Source: Ramlibacter montanisoli (GTDB lineage: Bacteria; Pseudomonadota; Gammaproteobacteria; Burkholderiales; Burkholderiaceae_C). From it: DNA of 64,000 nt. The notes under the pieces are model-generated. The model was not told the origin of the DNA. It saw only the letters and a list, made by a program, of their open reading frames with translations, and searched no databases. The first letter of the stretch is position 1. Each line of letters opens with the position of its first letter. A program made the translations under genes and the position numbers. Below, piece by piece: positions 17,130-26,465 of this stretch. Where the stretch lies: the NCBI RefSeq assembly GCF_013087525.1, contig NZ_JABFCS010000001.1, forward strand, positions 3,224,001 to 3,288,000, written 5' to 3'.

Positions 17130-17906
17130 ATGGGACTTCGCATCGCCGACGTCGAACTCGAAAGCCGCTTCTTCCAGGGGACCGCCGGCTACCCCTCGCC
17201 GCAGGTGCTGCAGGAGGCGATCGCCGCTTCCGGCACCGAGGTGGTGACGGTGAGCCTCAAGCGCCAGCTGGCCGCCGCGGGCACGCCCAACGACTTCTAC
17301 GGGATCATCCGCAAGGCCGGCGCGCGCATGCTGCCCAACACCGCCGGCTGCAAGACGGCCAAGGAAGCGATCACGCTGTCGCACATGGCGCGCGAGCTGT
17401 TCGACACGAACTGGATCAAGCTGGAAGTGATCGGCGACGACCACACGCTGCAGCCCGATCCCTTCGAGCTGCTGGAAGCCACGCGCGTGCTGGTGAAGGA
17501 CGGCTTCGAGGTCTTCCCCTACTGCACCGACGACCTGGTGAGCTGCCAGCGCCTGATGGACGCAGGCTGCCGCATCCTGATGCCCTGGGGCGCGCCGATC
17601 GGTTCCGGCCAGGGGCTGCTGAACCCCACCGCCCTGCGCACGCTGCGTGCGCGGCTGCCGGACGCGGTGCTGGTGGTCGATGCCGGCATCGGCTCGCCGC
17701 AGCACGCCGTGCACGCGATGGAACTGGGCTTCGACGCGGTGCTGGTGAACACTGCGGTGTCGCATGCCCACGACCCGGTGAGGATGGCGCGTGCCTTCCG
17801 GCTGGCGGTGGAAGCGGGACGCCTGGGCTACGAGGCCGGCATCATGGCCAAGCAGGAGATGGCAGTGCCGAGCACGCCAGTGACCGGACAGCCCTTCGTG
17901 CTGTGA
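17130..17906 (+). CDS. thiG: Thiazole synthase ThiG
   Basis: A 258-residue TIM-barrel enzyme that joins 1-deoxyxylulose 5-phosphate, the ThiO-derived imine and ThiS sulfur into thiazole phosphate. The Schiff-base Lys lies in [25 protein letters not shown] and [20 protein letters not shown] are family motifs. An AGGAGG site precedes the ATG. It closes the thiO-thiS-thiG operon under the TPP riboswitch. thiE and thiC are not here. Confidence 0.96.
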   Translation: MGLRIADVELESRFFQGTAGYPSPQVLQEAIAASGTEVVTVSLKRQLAAAGTPNDFYGIIRKAGARMLPNTAGCKTAKEAITLSHMARELFDTNWIKLEVIGDDHTLQPDPFELLEATRVLVKDGFEVFPYCTDDLVSCQRLMDAGCRILMPWGAPIGSGQGLLNPTALRTLRARLPDAVLVVDAGIGSPQHAVHAMELGFDAVLVNTAVSHAHDPVRMARAFRLAVEAGRLGYEAGIMAKQEMAVPSTPVTGQPFVL

Positions 17907-17924
17907 GCCGGGCGCGGCGGCCGC

Positions 17925-18191
17925 TCAGCGCGGGCCGTCGCAGCCGGCCGTGGAGCGGCCGGGCGCTTCGAGCGATGCCACCATGCGGCGCACTTCCGCG
18001 GTGGACTTGGCGAGCAGCTGCCGTGCGCGTTCGCGCTTGCGCGCCGCATCGGCGCGCAGTTCATCGAGGCGGTCGCCGGGGGCGCCGCGCGCATGTTCGA
18101 GGGTGGCCTGGTACAGCGAGCTTTCCGCGGCGCGCGCCGCGTGTTCGGCCTGCTGCCATCGTTCGAAGGAAGAAGGTTGGTCTGGACTCAA
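17925..18191 (-). CDS. Small helical/coiled-coil hypothetical protein
   Basis: A TTG start at 18191, preceded by AAGGAG at good spacing, gives 88 residues rich in Ala, Arg and Glu with heptad-like runs (ERWQQAEHAARAAESSLYQA and DELRADAARKRERARQLLAK). It is probably a short coiled coil. A GTG at 18215 in the same frame is an alternative start without a ribosome site. No family recognised. It converges on thiG. Confidence 0.5.
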   Translation of the reverse strand: MSPDQPSSFERWQQAEHAARAAESSLYQATLEHARGAPGDRLDELRADAARKRERARQLLAKSTAEVRRMVASLEAPGRSTAGCDGPR

Positions 18192-18379
18192 TGCACGCTC
18201 CTTGGAAGGGTGCACTCACGACGACCTGGCTCTGCGGCCGCTGGCTAAGGGCACGAAGGATAGCCAGGCGAAGGGGAATGCGGTCACTATACGCCGCAGC
18301 GCGGATGGCGTCCAAGGGAATCTGCACTCGCTTGTGCGTCATATGTGCGTGTCATGCACATGCCAAACGTGTTGGAAAT

Positions 18380-19153
18380 GTGAAGATCGCCACTTTCAAC
18401 GTCAACGGTGTCAAAGGCCGGCTGCCCCGGCTGCTCGAGTGGCTGGAGGAAGCCCGGCCGGACGTCGCCTGCCTGCAGGAGATCAAGACCGGCGACGCGA
18501 CCTTCCCCGCCAAGGCGATCGAGGACGCGGGCTACGGCGCCATCTGGCACGGCCAGCGTTCGCACCATGGCGTGGCGATCCTCGCGCGCGGCACGACGCC
18601 GGTGGAAGTGCGCCGCGGACTGCCGGGCGACGACAGCGACGCGGCGACGCGCTGGCTCGAAGCCGACATCGGCGGCCTGCGCATCGTCTCGGTGTACCTG
18701 CCCAACGGCAATCCGGTGCCCAGCCCCAACTTCGACTACAAGCAGCGCTGGATGGATCGCCTGATCGCGCACGCGCGCACGCTGATGGACTCGGGCCGCG
18801 ACGTCCTGCTGTGCGGTGACTTCAACGTGGTGCCGACCAACTTCGACATCTACAACGCCGGCAGCTGGCGCTTCGACGCGGTGCTGCAACCCGAGACACG
18901 CGAGAAGTACGCGCGGCTGCTCGCGCAGGGCTGGGTCGACGCCACCCGCCATCTGCATCCCGGCGAGCGCATCTACACCTTCTGGGTCAACGAGGCGGCA
19001 TTCCGCCGCAACGCGGGCTTCCGCATGGACTTCCTGCTGCTCACGCCTTCGCTGCTGCCCCGGCTGCAAGCGGCCGGCGTCGACGCGGAGCAGCGCGGCC
19101 GGGAAAAGCCGAGCGACCACGCGCCGGCGTGGATCAGCCTGCGGCCGCCTTGA
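18380..19153 (+). CDS. xthA: Exodeoxyribonuclease III (XthA family AP endonuclease)
   Basis: A 257-residue Mg-dependent AP endonuclease/3'-exonuclease for base-excision repair. Motifs: IATFNVNGVKGRLPRLLEWL, the metal-binding Glu in CLQEIKT, LLCGDFNVVPTNFDIYN, and the catalytic SDHAP near the end. The start is GTG at 18380 (VKIATFNVNG) with only a weak GGAA site. The 190 bp upstream contain nothing I recognise. The 3' end overlaps the PAS gene on the other strand by 20 bp. Confidence 0.95.
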   Translation: MKIATFNVNGVKGRLPRLLEWLEEARPDVACLQEIKTGDATFPAKAIEDAGYGAIWHGQRSHHGVAILARGTTPVEVRRGLPGDDSDAATRWLEADIGGLRIVSVYLPNGNPVPSPNFDYKQRWMDRLIAHARTLMDSGRDVLLCGDFNVVPTNFDIYNAGSWRFDAVLQPETREKYARLLAQGWVDATRHLHPGERIYTFWVNEAAFRRNAGFRMDFLLLTPSLLPRLQAAGVDAEQRGREKPSDHAPAWISLRPP

Positions 19154-19535
19154 GCTGGGCGTCGGTGGCATCGCGCCCGGTCGCGTAGACCCCCACCACC
19201 TGCCCCTGTGCGTCCTTCAGCAGCGCGAAGCTGAAGTCCACGTAGAGCTTGCGGCCCTCCTTGTGCGTGGCGCGGGTGCGCATGACGCGGCCGCCCACGC
19301 GCAGTTCGCCGGTGGCGACGGCACGGGCGAAGCCGGCATCGTGCGCCGCCTTGAAGCGCTCGGGCATCAGGATGTCCAGGCTCGCGCCGAGCGCCTCGCT
19401 GCGCGGATGGCCGAACAGGCGCTCGGCCGCGTCGTTCCAGTAGCGGATGATTCCCTGCGTGTCCGTGACGACCAGTGCTTCGGGCAGGCCGTCGAGCAGC
19501 GAACGCAGCAGGACGGTGTCGTCGAGCATGCTCAT
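19134..19535 (-). CDS. Stand-alone PAS-domain protein
   Basis: A 133-residue protein that is one PAS/PAC unit: LPEALVVTDTQGIIRYWNDA, ERLFGHPRSEALGASLDILM, then the PAC segment TRATHKEGRKLYVDFSFALL and GVYATGRDATDA. It could act as a redox or ligand sensor by protein contact. There is no output domain. Starts at 19535 and 19529 are both possible; neither has a strong ribosome site. Confidence 0.85.
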   Translation of the reverse strand: MSMLDDTVLLRSLLDGLPEALVVTDTQGIIRYWNDAAERLFGHPRSEALGASLDILMPERFKAAHDAGFARAVATGELRVGGRVMRTRATHKEGRKLYVDFSFALLKDAQGQVVGVYATGRDATDAQLKAAAG

Positions 19536-19660
19536 CGTGCCAGTCTCGCACAGCGGCGCCCGCGGCCGGATGGAAGCCCCGCTTCGCTGCCGTCCGACAA
19601 GGGTCATGCCGGGCCGCTTGCTAGGATGGCTGCGAACCGACGGAACAAGAAGGGGACCCC

Positions 19661-19960
19661 ATGGATGAGGATATAGAGGCGCTCCGGCGCGAGGTGCAGC
19701 ACCTCATCGCGATGCACACGGCTTCCTACGTGACCCTCACTTCGCTGGTGGCGACCCACCCGCACCCGGAACACTTCCAGCTGCACCTGATCAGCGCGCT
19801 GGAGGGCGTGCTGGGCTCGGAGCGGCTGGCGAAGTGGACCGACGAGCAGAAGCAGATCGTGCGGCGGGTGGTGGAGACCTTCCAGAACGTGCGGCCGGCG
19901 GCGCCGATCGATCCCTTGAAGGCGGCGCTCGGAGATCGGGACCCTCGGTCGTACCCGTAG
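19661..19960 (+). CDS. Small helical hypothetical protein
   Basis: A 99-residue protein starting MDEDIEALRREVQHLIAMHT, with an AGAAGGGGA ribosome site. The sequence suggests two or three amphipathic helices and no membrane segment. I do not recognise a family. Its TAG stop is the first TAG of the palindromic repeat at 19957-20023. Confidence 0.65.
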   Translation: MDEDIEALRREVQHLIAMHTASYVTLTSLVATHPHPEHFQLHLISALEGVLGSERLAKWTDEQKQIVRRVVETFQNVRPAAPIDPLKAALGDRDPRSYP

Positions 19961-20023
19961 GCTGGCGGTGCGAGCGAAGCGGCACCCCAGCGCTGGGGTT
20001 CGCTACGCTCACCACCAGCCTAC
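19957..20023. repeat. Palindromic intergenic element, copy 1
   Basis: Two imperfect copies of a unit beginning GTAGGCTGGTGGTGAGCG and ending GAACCCCAG lie in inverted orientation around a short centre (CG). Outer ends are GTAG and CTAC. It sits between the convergent 99-residue gene and hemW and contributes the TAG stop codon of both. Related copies are at 28737-28814 and 60762-60837. Confidence 0.8.
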
Positions 20024-21204
20024 GAAAGAAAGAGCCCCTGCAGGTCCGACAGGAAATCGAAGCCCCGCTCGGTCGGCCGCACGCGCACCAGGTCCCGCTC
20101 GATCAGCCCCTTCGCCTGCGCCTCCTGCAATGGCTTCTCGATCGCCGACAGCGGCAACCCCGTGCGGTCCCGGAAGTCCTGCAGCGCGAAGCCCTCCCGC
20201 AGGCGCAGCGCATTCAGCATGAACTCGAACGGCAGGTCGCTGCGTGCGACCTCGTCGTCCTGCGCGATCGCGTGGCCGGCCAGCGCGTTGTCCATGTAGA
20301 GCTTGGGCTCGCGCTTGCGCACCTGGCGCACCACGCGGTGCGGGAAGCTGATCTTGCTGTGCGCACCGGCGCCGATGCCCAGGTAGTCGCCGAACTGCCA
20401 GTAGTTCCAGTTGTGCCAGCAGCGGTGGCCCGGCTTGGCATAGGCCGACACCTCGTAGCGCTCCAGCCCGGTCGCCGCGGTCATCTCGGTGATGCGGTCC
20501 AGCATCGCGTACGCCAGGTCCTCCGGCGGCGTCACCGGCGGGAACTTGGCGAAGTAGGTGTTGGGCTCGATGGTGAGGTGGTAGATCGACAGGTGGGGCG
20601 GCATCAGCGCCAGCGCCTGCGTCACGTCCTGCTCCAGCTGCTCCAGAGTCTGCCCGGGCAGCGCGTACATCAGGTCGAGGTTGAAGGTGTCGAAGCTCGC
20701 CGCCGCCTCCTCCACCGCCGCGATCGCCTGGCGGCTGTCATGCACGCGGCCGAGCGCGCGCAGGAAGCCGTCGTTGAAGCTCTGCACGCCCACCGACAGG
20801 CGAGTGACGCCCGCGGCGCGGAAGGCCTTGAAGCGGTCCTTCTCGAAGGTGCCGGGGTTGGCCTCCAGCGTGATCTCGGCATCCGCCGCCAGCTTCACGC
20901 GCGCGCGCACGTCCGACAGCAGGCGATCGATGCCCTGCGGCGAGAACAGGCTGGGCGTGCCGCCGCCGATGAAGATGCTGTGCACCTCGCGGCCCCACAC
21001 CAGCGGCAAGGCGGCTTCCAGGTCCGCGCGCAAGGCATCGAGGTAGCGCTGCTCCGGCATGGCGGAGGGCTGCATCTCGTGCGAGTTGAAGTCGCAATAC
21101 GGGCACTTCTTCAGGCACCAGGGCAGGTGCACGTACAGCGCCAGCGGCGGCAGCGCGGGCAGCTGCAGCGTGCCGGGCCGCATGTAGTGCTGGATGTCCT
21201 TCAC
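20020..21204 (-). CDS. hemW: Radical-SAM haem chaperone HemW
   Basis: A 394-residue coproporphyrinogen III oxidase-like radical SAM protein. The 4Fe-4S motif is CLKKCPYCDF (CxxxCxxC); EITLEANPGTFEKDRFKAFR, LSVGVQSFNDGFLRALGRVH and the HemN C-terminal domain (LMLNALRLREGF) follow. The HemW group transfers haem to client proteins rather than oxidising coproporphyrinogen. Assignment to HemW rests on the simple N-terminus and its place downstream of rdgB. It starts with GTG overlapping the rdgB stop (GTGA). Confidence 0.93.
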   Translation of the reverse strand: MKDIQHYMRPGTLQLPALPPLALYVHLPWCLKKCPYCDFNSHEMQPSAMPEQRYLDALRADLEAALPLVWGREVHSIFIGGGTPSLFSPQGIDRLLSDVRARVKLAADAEITLEANPGTFEKDRFKAFRAAGVTRLSVGVQSFNDGFLRALGRVHDSRQAIAAVEEAAASFDTFNLDLMYALPGQTLEQLEQDVTQALALMPPHLSIYHLTIEPNTYFAKFPPVTPPEDLAYAMLDRITEMTAATGLERYEVSAYAKPGHRCWHNWNYWQFGDYLGIGAGAHSKISFPHRVVRQVRKREPKLYMDNALAGHAIAQDDEVARSDLPFEFMLNALRLREGFALQDFRDRTGLPLSAIEKPLQEAQAKGLIERDLVRVRPTERGFDFLSDLQGLFLS

Positions 21205-21806
21205 AGCCAGCGCTCTCGGATGAGCTCCACCATCTGTTTCGCGGCCTGGCCGCGATGGCTGTGCGCGTTCTTCACTTCCGGCGGCAGTTCGGCGAAGGTC
21301 TTGCCGAAGGCGGGAATGAACATGACGGGGTCGAAGCCGAAGCCGTGGCTGCCGGCAGGGCGGCGCGCGATCTCGCCCACGGCACGGCCGACCGCGATCA
21401 GTGGCTCGGGGTCCTCCGGCGAACGCACGGCAACCAGCGTGCTGACCAGCGCCGCGCGGCGGTTCGTGATGTCGCGCATCTGCTCCAGCAGCGCGATCAC
21501 GTTGTTGTCGTCGCCCTTGGGATAGCCGAACTGCGTCGCGTAGTAGGCGGTGTCCACGCCAGGCTGGCCGCCGAAGGCATCGACGCAGAGACCCGCGTCG
21601 TCCGCGATGGCCGGCAGCCCCGTGTGCTGCGCGGCGTTGCGCGCCTTGGCCAGCGCGTTCTCGACGAAGCTGCGGTGCGGCTCCTCGGCTTCCGGCACGC
21701 GCAGGCTGCCCTGGCGCACGAGTGCTATGCCCAGCGGCGCGAACATCGCCTGCAGCTCGGCGAGCTTGCCCTGGTTGTTGGACGCGAGGACGATGCGATC
21801 GATCAC
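21201..21806 (-). CDS. rdgB: dITP/XTP pyrophosphatase RdgB
   Basis: A 201-residue house-cleaning nucleotide pyrophosphatase that removes dITP and XTP. Motifs: [60 protein letters not shown] and [10 protein letters not shown]. It starts with GTG overlapping the rph stop (GTGA) and its stop overlaps the hemW start, so rph-rdgB-hemW are translationally coupled. Confidence 0.96.
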   Translation of the reverse strand: MIDRIVLASNNQGKLAELQAMFAPLGIALVRQGSLRVPEAEEPHRSFVENALAKARNAAQHTGLPAIADDAGLCVDAFGGQPGVDTAYYATQFGYPKGDDNNVIALLEQMRDITNRRAALVSTLVAVRSPEDPEPLIAVGRAVGEIARRPAGSHGFGFDPVMFIPAFGKTFAELPPEVKNAHSHRGQAAKQMVELIRERWL

Positions 21807-22531
21807 GCCTGCAACGCCTTTTCCTGCATGGCGACCAGCTCGGCGATGCCCTTCTCGGCCAGCCGCAGCAGTTCGTCCATTTCCTTGCGGGTGAAGGCCA
21901 CGCCCTCGGCCGTGCCCTGCACTTCGACGTAGTGGCCGGCGCCGGTCATCACCACGTTCATGTCGGTGTCGCAGGCGACGTCCTCCACGTACTCCAGGTC
22001 CAGCAGTTCCGTGCCTTCGACGATGCCCACCGACACGGCCGCGACGTGGCCGGTGATCGGCGAGGCCGCCAGCTTGCCGTCGCGCACCAGCTTGTTGACC
22101 GCGTCCTGCGCGGCCACGAAGGCGCCGGTGATGGCCGCGGTGCGCGTGCCGCCATCGGCCTGCAGCACGTCGCAGTCCAGGGTGATGGTGCGCTCGCCCA
22201 GCTTCTTCAGGTCGAACACGGCGCGCAGGGACCGGCCGATCAGGCGCTGGATCTCCTGCGTGCGGCCGCTCTGCTTGCCGCGCGCGGCCTCGCGGTCGCC
22301 GCGCGTGTGGGTGGCGCGCGGCAGCATGCCGTATTCGGCGGTCACCCAGCCTTCGCCGCTGCCGCGCTTGTGGGGCGGCACCTTCTCCTCGACGGAAGCG
22401 GTGCACAGCACGCGGGTGCTGCCGAACTCGATGAGCACGGAGCCCTCGGCATGGATGGTGAAGTTGCGCGTGATGCGCACGGGGCGCAGCTGGTCGGCGG
22501 CACGGCCGCCCAGACGGGAGAAAGTCGACAT
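21803..22531 (-). CDS. rph: Ribonuclease PH
   Basis: A 242-residue phosphorolytic 3'-5' exoribonuclease that trims tRNA 3' ends. [39 protein letters not shown] and [12 protein letters not shown] are typical; [20 protein letters not shown] holds catalytic residues. Full length, not truncated as in some E. coli strains. A GACAAT hexamer ends 7 nt before the ATG with no Shine-Dalgarno, so rph may have its own leaderless promoter. Confidence 0.96.
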   Translation of the reverse strand: MSTFSRLGGRAADQLRPVRITRNFTIHAEGSVLIEFGSTRVLCTASVEEKVPPHKRGSGEGWVTAEYGMLPRATHTRGDREAARGKQSGRTQEIQRLIGRSLRAVFDLKKLGERTITLDCDVLQADGGTRTAAITGAFVAAQDAVNKLVRDGKLAASPITGHVAAVSVGIVEGTELLDLEYVEDVACDTDMNVVMTGAGHYVEVQGTAEGVAFTRKEMDELLRLAEKGIAELVAMQEKALQA

Positions 22532-22568
22532 GGGCCCGATTGTCTCAGGCCCGGATAGCCCTGCCGGA

Positions 22569-23471
22569 CTAGGCCTTCTTCGCGGCGGAGCGCCGGATGG
22601 CTTCGTTGATCTCGGCGATGGAGCGTTCGATCGCCGCGTCGTCGAGGTCGTCCACCAGCGTGTCGAGCACGCCGGCCTGGATGGTCGAGGCGAACACGCC
22701 GTCGGAGATGCTGTCGGTGGAGATGCCGCGGGTGGACTCGAAGGTGTCCGGCGTCTCCCACTCCATGGCGATCACGGTGACGTTGTCCGAGTGCTCGCCG
22801 CCGTTGCGCAGCGCGCCCTCGACCAGGTCGGGCACGGCCTCGGCCACCGGCTTGATGGCCAGCTCACGCACGATCTCGTTGTCTTCCAGGCTGCCCCACA
22901 GGCCGTCGGAGCACAGCAGGATCTTGTCGCCCTGCTGCAGCTGCACCGGCCCGGTCACGTCGAACACGGGCTTGGTCGGCGAACCGAGGCAGGTGAAGAG
23001 GATGTTGCGGTTGATCCGGTCCATGCGGATCACGCCGGCGTTCTGCTGTTCCAGGTAGGAGTGGTCGCGCGTGCGCGTGAGCAGCTCGCCGGCGCGCACC
23101 ACGTACAGCCGCGAGTCGCCGCAGTGCACCCAGGTGGCGTGCGTGCCCTGAACGATCGCCGCGACCAGGGTCGTGCGCGGCGTGTCGAGCATGCCCTTCT
23201 CGCTGGCGTAGCGGATGATCTGGTGGTGCGCCGCCATCAGCGCGATCGACAGGAACTCGGTCACGTCCTTGACGACCGGGCGCGCTTCCTTCTGGTACAG
23301 GGCGGAGATGGTCTGCAGCGCCAGCTGCGCGGCAACCTCGCCTTCGGGATGGCCGCCCATGCCGTCGGCGAGCAGGAACAGGCCCGACTCGCGCGTGTAG
23401 CAATAGCCCATCCGGTCTTCGTTCTTCTCGCGACCGCCCTTGCGGCTGATCTGGAAGACGGAGAATTTCAC
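22569..23471 (-). CDS. PP2C-type Ser/Thr protein phosphatase
   Basis: A 300-residue metal-dependent phosphatase. The motifs are [31 protein letters not shown], the Gly-Asp-Ser motif in [18 protein letters not shown] and [10 protein letters not shown]. An acidic C-terminal tail (about residues 235-300) is extra to the catalytic core. It starts with GTG at 23471, overlapping the expected stop of the kinase gene (GTGA), so the two form the usual kinase-phosphatase pair that would set the phosphorylation of shared targets. Confidence 0.93.
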   Translation of the reverse strand: MKFSVFQISRKGGREKNEDRMGYCYTRESGLFLLADGMGGHPEGEVAAQLALQTISALYQKEARPVVKDVTEFLSIALMAAHHQIIRYASEKGMLDTPRTTLVAAIVQGTHATWVHCGDSRLYVVRAGELLTRTRDHSYLEQQNAGVIRMDRINRNILFTCLGSPTKPVFDVTGPVQLQQGDKILLCSDGLWGSLEDNEIVRELAIKPVAEAVPDLVEGALRNGGEHSDNVTVIAMEWETPDTFESTRGISTDSISDGVFASTIQAGVLDTLVDDLDDAAIERSIAEINEAIRRSAAKKA

Positions 23472-24469
23472 TTGGCTTTCGCCCGAAGCCCGTCTTCTTC
23501 ATGCTCTTCTTGGTGTCGCTCACCATGTTGTCGAACTGCAGGCGCATCTTTTCACCCACGGACAACTTCGTGTAGCGGCGCTCGCCTTCGCGGCTCAGTT
23601 CCTTCTGGAGCGCGAACACCGACTGCGGACGGGACAGCGGATCGAGCGACATGCACCATTCGACCACCTCGATCAGGTTGTCGGAATAGACCCCGCGCAG
23701 GCGGGACAGGGCGAGCGACAGGCGGTCCTTCTCGAGTCGCTGGGGCGCATCATTCGGGGGTAACCCTGCATGCAGGCGTAGATGCAGGCGCCGATGGCAT
23801 AGATGTCCGTCCAGGGGCCCATCGAGGAGTCCCGGCGGTACATCTCGGGGGCGGCGAAACCCGGCGTGTACATGGGGCGGATGAAGTTGCCCTCCTTGGA
23901 CAGCACTTCGCGCGCCGCGCCGAAATCGATCATCACGGCGCGGTTGTCGTCCGTGATGAAGATGTTGGCAGGCTTGATGTCCAGGTGCAACATCTTGTGC
24001 TGGTGCACGATGCGCAAGCCCCGCAGGATCTCGTCGAACAGCGACCGGATGGTCGATTCGCGGAACACCTTCTGCTTCTTCAGCTCGCGGGCCGTGATGA
24101 TGAAGTCCTGCAGGGTCGCGCCCTCCAGGTAGTTCATGACCATGTACACGGTCTCGTTCTCGCGGAAGAAGTTCAGCACGCTCACCACGGAGCTGTGCGA
24201 GATCTGGGCGAGCGAGCGGCCTTCCTCGAAGAAGCTTTTCAGGCCGAGGCGATAGAGCGAGAGTTTCTCGGGCGCCACCTGGGGCAGCAGCTCTCCCGGG
24301 GGCGCGTGGCCAGCGACGAAGGCAGGTATTCCTTGATCGCGACCTGCTGGCCTTCGTTGTCCACGGCGAGGTAGACGACGCCAAAGCCCCCTGCGGACAG
24401 CTTGCGCACCACACGGTAGCCTCCGATCACGGTGTCCGGCGGTAAAGGCGCCGGTTTGAGCTTTGACAT
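23468..24469 (-). CDS. Ser/Thr protein kinase (Hanks type; three frame breaks)
   Basis: A eukaryotic-like protein kinase of about 334 residues. Motifs run in order through three frames: GGYRVVRKLSAGGFGVVYLA and VAIKEYLP (ATP-binding Lys), MNYLEGATLQDF, HLDIKPANIFI (catalytic loop), DFGAAREVL, YTPGFAAPEMY, and CMSLDPLSRPQSVFALQKEL. No transmembrane or PASTA region follows, so it is cytoplasmic. Breaks fit one missing base in the five-G run 24298-24302, one in 23756-23760, and one near 23480, after which it would end KAK and stop at 23468. The length modulo 3 agrees with three missing bases. A CACAAT hexamer lies upstream. Confidence 0.87.
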
Positions 24470-24549
24470 AATTTGAAGATTGTGGAGGCGCTCCCGCGCC
24501 CCTGCGATTACCGCATTCCCCGCAACGACTTCTTCAAAGACCCCTCTGC

Positions 24550-25470
24550 ATGCCAGTTTACAGTATGACCGGTTACGCCTCGGCACAAACGAGCGCGGGG
24601 ACCGCTCCGGCCGGTCACGATGGCAGCAAGGCCGCAACAGCCAGCCGCCTCGGGCTGGAAATCCGCTCCGTCAACAGCCGCTTCCTGGACCTCTCCTTCC
24701 GCCTGGGCGAGGAGCTGCGCGCCCATGAACCGGCCCTGCGCGAGCTGATCACCTCCCGCATCAAGCGGGGCAAGGTGGAAGTGCGGGCCGGCGTCGAAGG
24801 CGCCAGCGCCGAACTCGCGCGCGAGCCCTCCATGGCCACCCTGCAGCGCCTGGCGGCGGTGCAGGACACCGTCAAGACCTGGATGCCGACCGCCGCCGCC
24901 CTGTCGGTGGGCGAGATCCTGCGCCTGGCCGCCGCCGAAGGCGACACCTCGGTGGACTGGGGCGACAACCTGCAGAAGCTGGCGGCCCGCACGCTGGAAG
25001 ACCTGGTGTCGGCCCGCGAGCGCGAAGGGGCCCGCCTGGCCAAGATGCTGCTCGGGCACCTGGCCCAACTGCGCCAGCTGGCCGCCCAGGCCAAGCCGAT
25101 GGTCCCGCAGCTGGTGGAACAGCAGCGGCAGAAGTTCCTGGAGCGCTGGAAGGAGGCGATGGCGCTGGGCGAAGGCACGGCCACCCCCGAAGCCGCCCAG
25201 GACCGCGCGCTCACCGAAGCCACCGCATTCGCGATCCGCATCGACGTGGCGGAGGAACTGACCCGGCTGGCGGCGCACGTGGACGAGATCGAGCGCCTGA
25301 TCCAGAAGGGCGGCGAGATCGGCAAGCGCCTGGACTTCCTGATCCAGGAACTGCACCGCGAGGCCAACACCCTGGGATCCAAGTCCGCGGCTCTGGAATT
25401 GACCAAGATCTCGGTGGACATGAAGGTCCTGATCGAGCAGATGCGCGAGCAGGTCCAGAACATCGAGTAG
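24550..25470 (+). CDS. yicC: YicC family endoribonuclease
   Basis: A 306-residue YicC/YloC protein. The hallmark N-terminus SMTGYASAQ, then [20 protein letters not shown] and the C-terminal [20 protein letters not shown] are conserved across the family. Members have been reported as ribonucleases acting on small RNAs and mRNAs. A Ser/Ala-rich insert of about 18 residues follows the first motif. It lies 22 bp before gmk, the usual order. Confidence 0.93.
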   Translation: MPVYSMTGYASAQTSAGTAPAGHDGSKAATASRLGLEIRSVNSRFLDLSFRLGEELRAHEPALRELITSRIKRGKVEVRAGVEGASAELAREPSMATLQRLAAVQDTVKTWMPTAAALSVGEILRLAAAEGDTSVDWGDNLQKLAARTLEDLVSAREREGARLAKMLLGHLAQLRQLAAQAKPMVPQLVEQQRQKFLERWKEAMALGEGTATPEAAQDRALTEATAFAIRIDVAEELTRLAAHVDEIERLIQKGGEIGKRLDFLIQELHREANTLGSKSAALELTKISVDMKVLIEQMREQVQNIE

Positions 25471-25492
25471 CGCACCCCTCTTACAATCCCGC

Positions 25493-26110
25493 ATGGACTA
25501 CCCCGGCAACCTGATCGTCGTCGCCGCCCCTTCCGGCGCGGGCAAGTCCAGCCTGGTCAAGGCCTTGCTGGAGCTCGATTCGCACGTCCAGCCCTCCGTT
25601 TCGCACACCACCCGCGCGCCGCGCGGCCAGGAAAAGCACGGGCGCGAGTACTTCTTCGTGTCCGAGCCCGAGTTCGACCAGATGGTGCTGGGCGACGCCT
25701 TCGTGGAATGGGCGCACGTGCACGGCCGGCGCTACGGCACCTCCAAGAAGATGATCGAGGACCGCATCGCCCACGGCTCGGACGTGATCCTGGAGATCGA
25801 CTGGCAGGGCGCGCTGCAGATCAAGCGCATCTTCACCAACGCCATCCTGGTGTTCATCCTGCCTCCCAGCTGGGACGAACTGCGCTCGCGGCTGGAGCGC
25901 CGGGGCGAGGACTCGCCGGAAGTGATCGAAACCCGACTCGCCAACGCGGCCGCCGAACTGCAGCAGGCGAAGGAATTCGATTTCGTTATAATCAACGAGT
26001 TATTTGAGCGCGCGCTTTTCGACCTGAAAGCGATCGTGCACTCCCAGCGCCTGAAGTACGTGTCCCAGCGCCGGCTGCGTGCCGACACCTTCAAGGCCCT
26101 CGGCATCTGA
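25493..26110 (+). CDS. gmk: Guanylate kinase
   Basis: A 205-residue enzyme converting GMP and ATP to GDP and ADP. The P-loop is [35 protein letters not shown] binds GMP, and [20 protein letters not shown] is the lid region. A TACAAT hexamer ends 5 nt before the ATG with no ribosome site. Its own 3' part contains a TATAAT box written with an uncommon Ile ATA codon (see 25987-25992). Confidence 0.97.
   Translation: MDYPGNLIVVAAPSGAGKSSLVKALLELDSHVQPSVSHTTRAPRGQEKHGREYFFVSEPEFDQMVLGDAFVEWAHVHGRRYGTSKKMIEDRIAHGSDVILEIDWQGALQIKRIFTNAILVFILPPSWDELRSRLERRGEDSPEVIETRLANAAAELQQAKEFDFVIINELFERALFDLKAIVHSQRLKYVSQRRLRADTFKALGI
25987..25992 (+). promoter_or_regulatory. Probable internal -10 element for rpoZ inside gmk
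   Basis: TATAAT lies within gmk 145 bp upstream of the rpoZ start. It is spelled GTT-ATA-ATC in frame; ATA is rare in genes of this GC content, which suggests the DNA is kept for another reason. No clear -35 hexamer is visible at 17 bp. Confidence 0.45.
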
Positions 26111-26136
26111 GCCCCATTCCCGGAGAGATTCATTCC

Positions 26137-26339
26137 ATGGCCCGTATCACCGTCGAAGACTGCCTTGCCAAGATCCCCAACCGCTTCCAGCTGGTGCTCG
26201 CCGCGACCTACCGCGCCCGCATGCTGAGCCAGGGCCATGCGCCCAAGATCGAGAGCAAGAACAAGCCCGGCGTGACCGCCCTGCGCGAGATCGCGGAAGG
26301 CAAGATCGGCCTGGAGATGCTGAAAAAGTCCCCGGCTGA
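26137..26339 (+). CDS. rpoZ: RNA polymerase omega subunit (one frame break)
   Basis: Omega aids RNA polymerase assembly and is part of the ppGpp-binding site. [20 protein letters not shown] and [20 protein letters not shown] are typical betaproteobacterial sequence. As read, the frame runs on to 26460 with an unrelated tail. One more A in the five-A run 26323-26327 gives the normal ending EMLKKVPG and a 67-residue protein stopping at 26337-26339. A CGGAGAG site lies upstream. Confidence 0.93.
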
Positions 26340-26349
26340 GGCACACACC

Positions 26350-26378
26350 GTCATCCCCGCGCAGGCGGGGACCCAAGG
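26350..26378. repeat. Short GC-rich palindromic repeat of the common proteobacterial type
   Basis: CCCCGC-GCAG-GCGGGG inside GTCATCCCCGCGCAGGCGGG resembles the widespread dispersed repeat GTCATTCCCGCGAAGGCGGG. I see only one copy in this window. It lies between rpoZ and its terminator. Confidence 0.5.
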
Positions 26379-26397
26379 CGTCCTTGTCGCCCCGAAT

Positions 26398-26420
26398 AGC
26401 ACCGCCCCGCGGTGCTTTTT
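26398..26420 (+). terminator. Rho-independent terminator after rpoZ
   Basis: An 8-bp stem (AGCACCGC/GCGGTGCT) with a CCC loop is followed by five T. It ends the gmk-rpoZ transcript 46 bp before spoT. Confidence 0.9.
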
Positions 26421-26465
26421 CATTTGCGTTTCCCCATCCGTAGCCCCCGCGCTACATTAGGGGTC

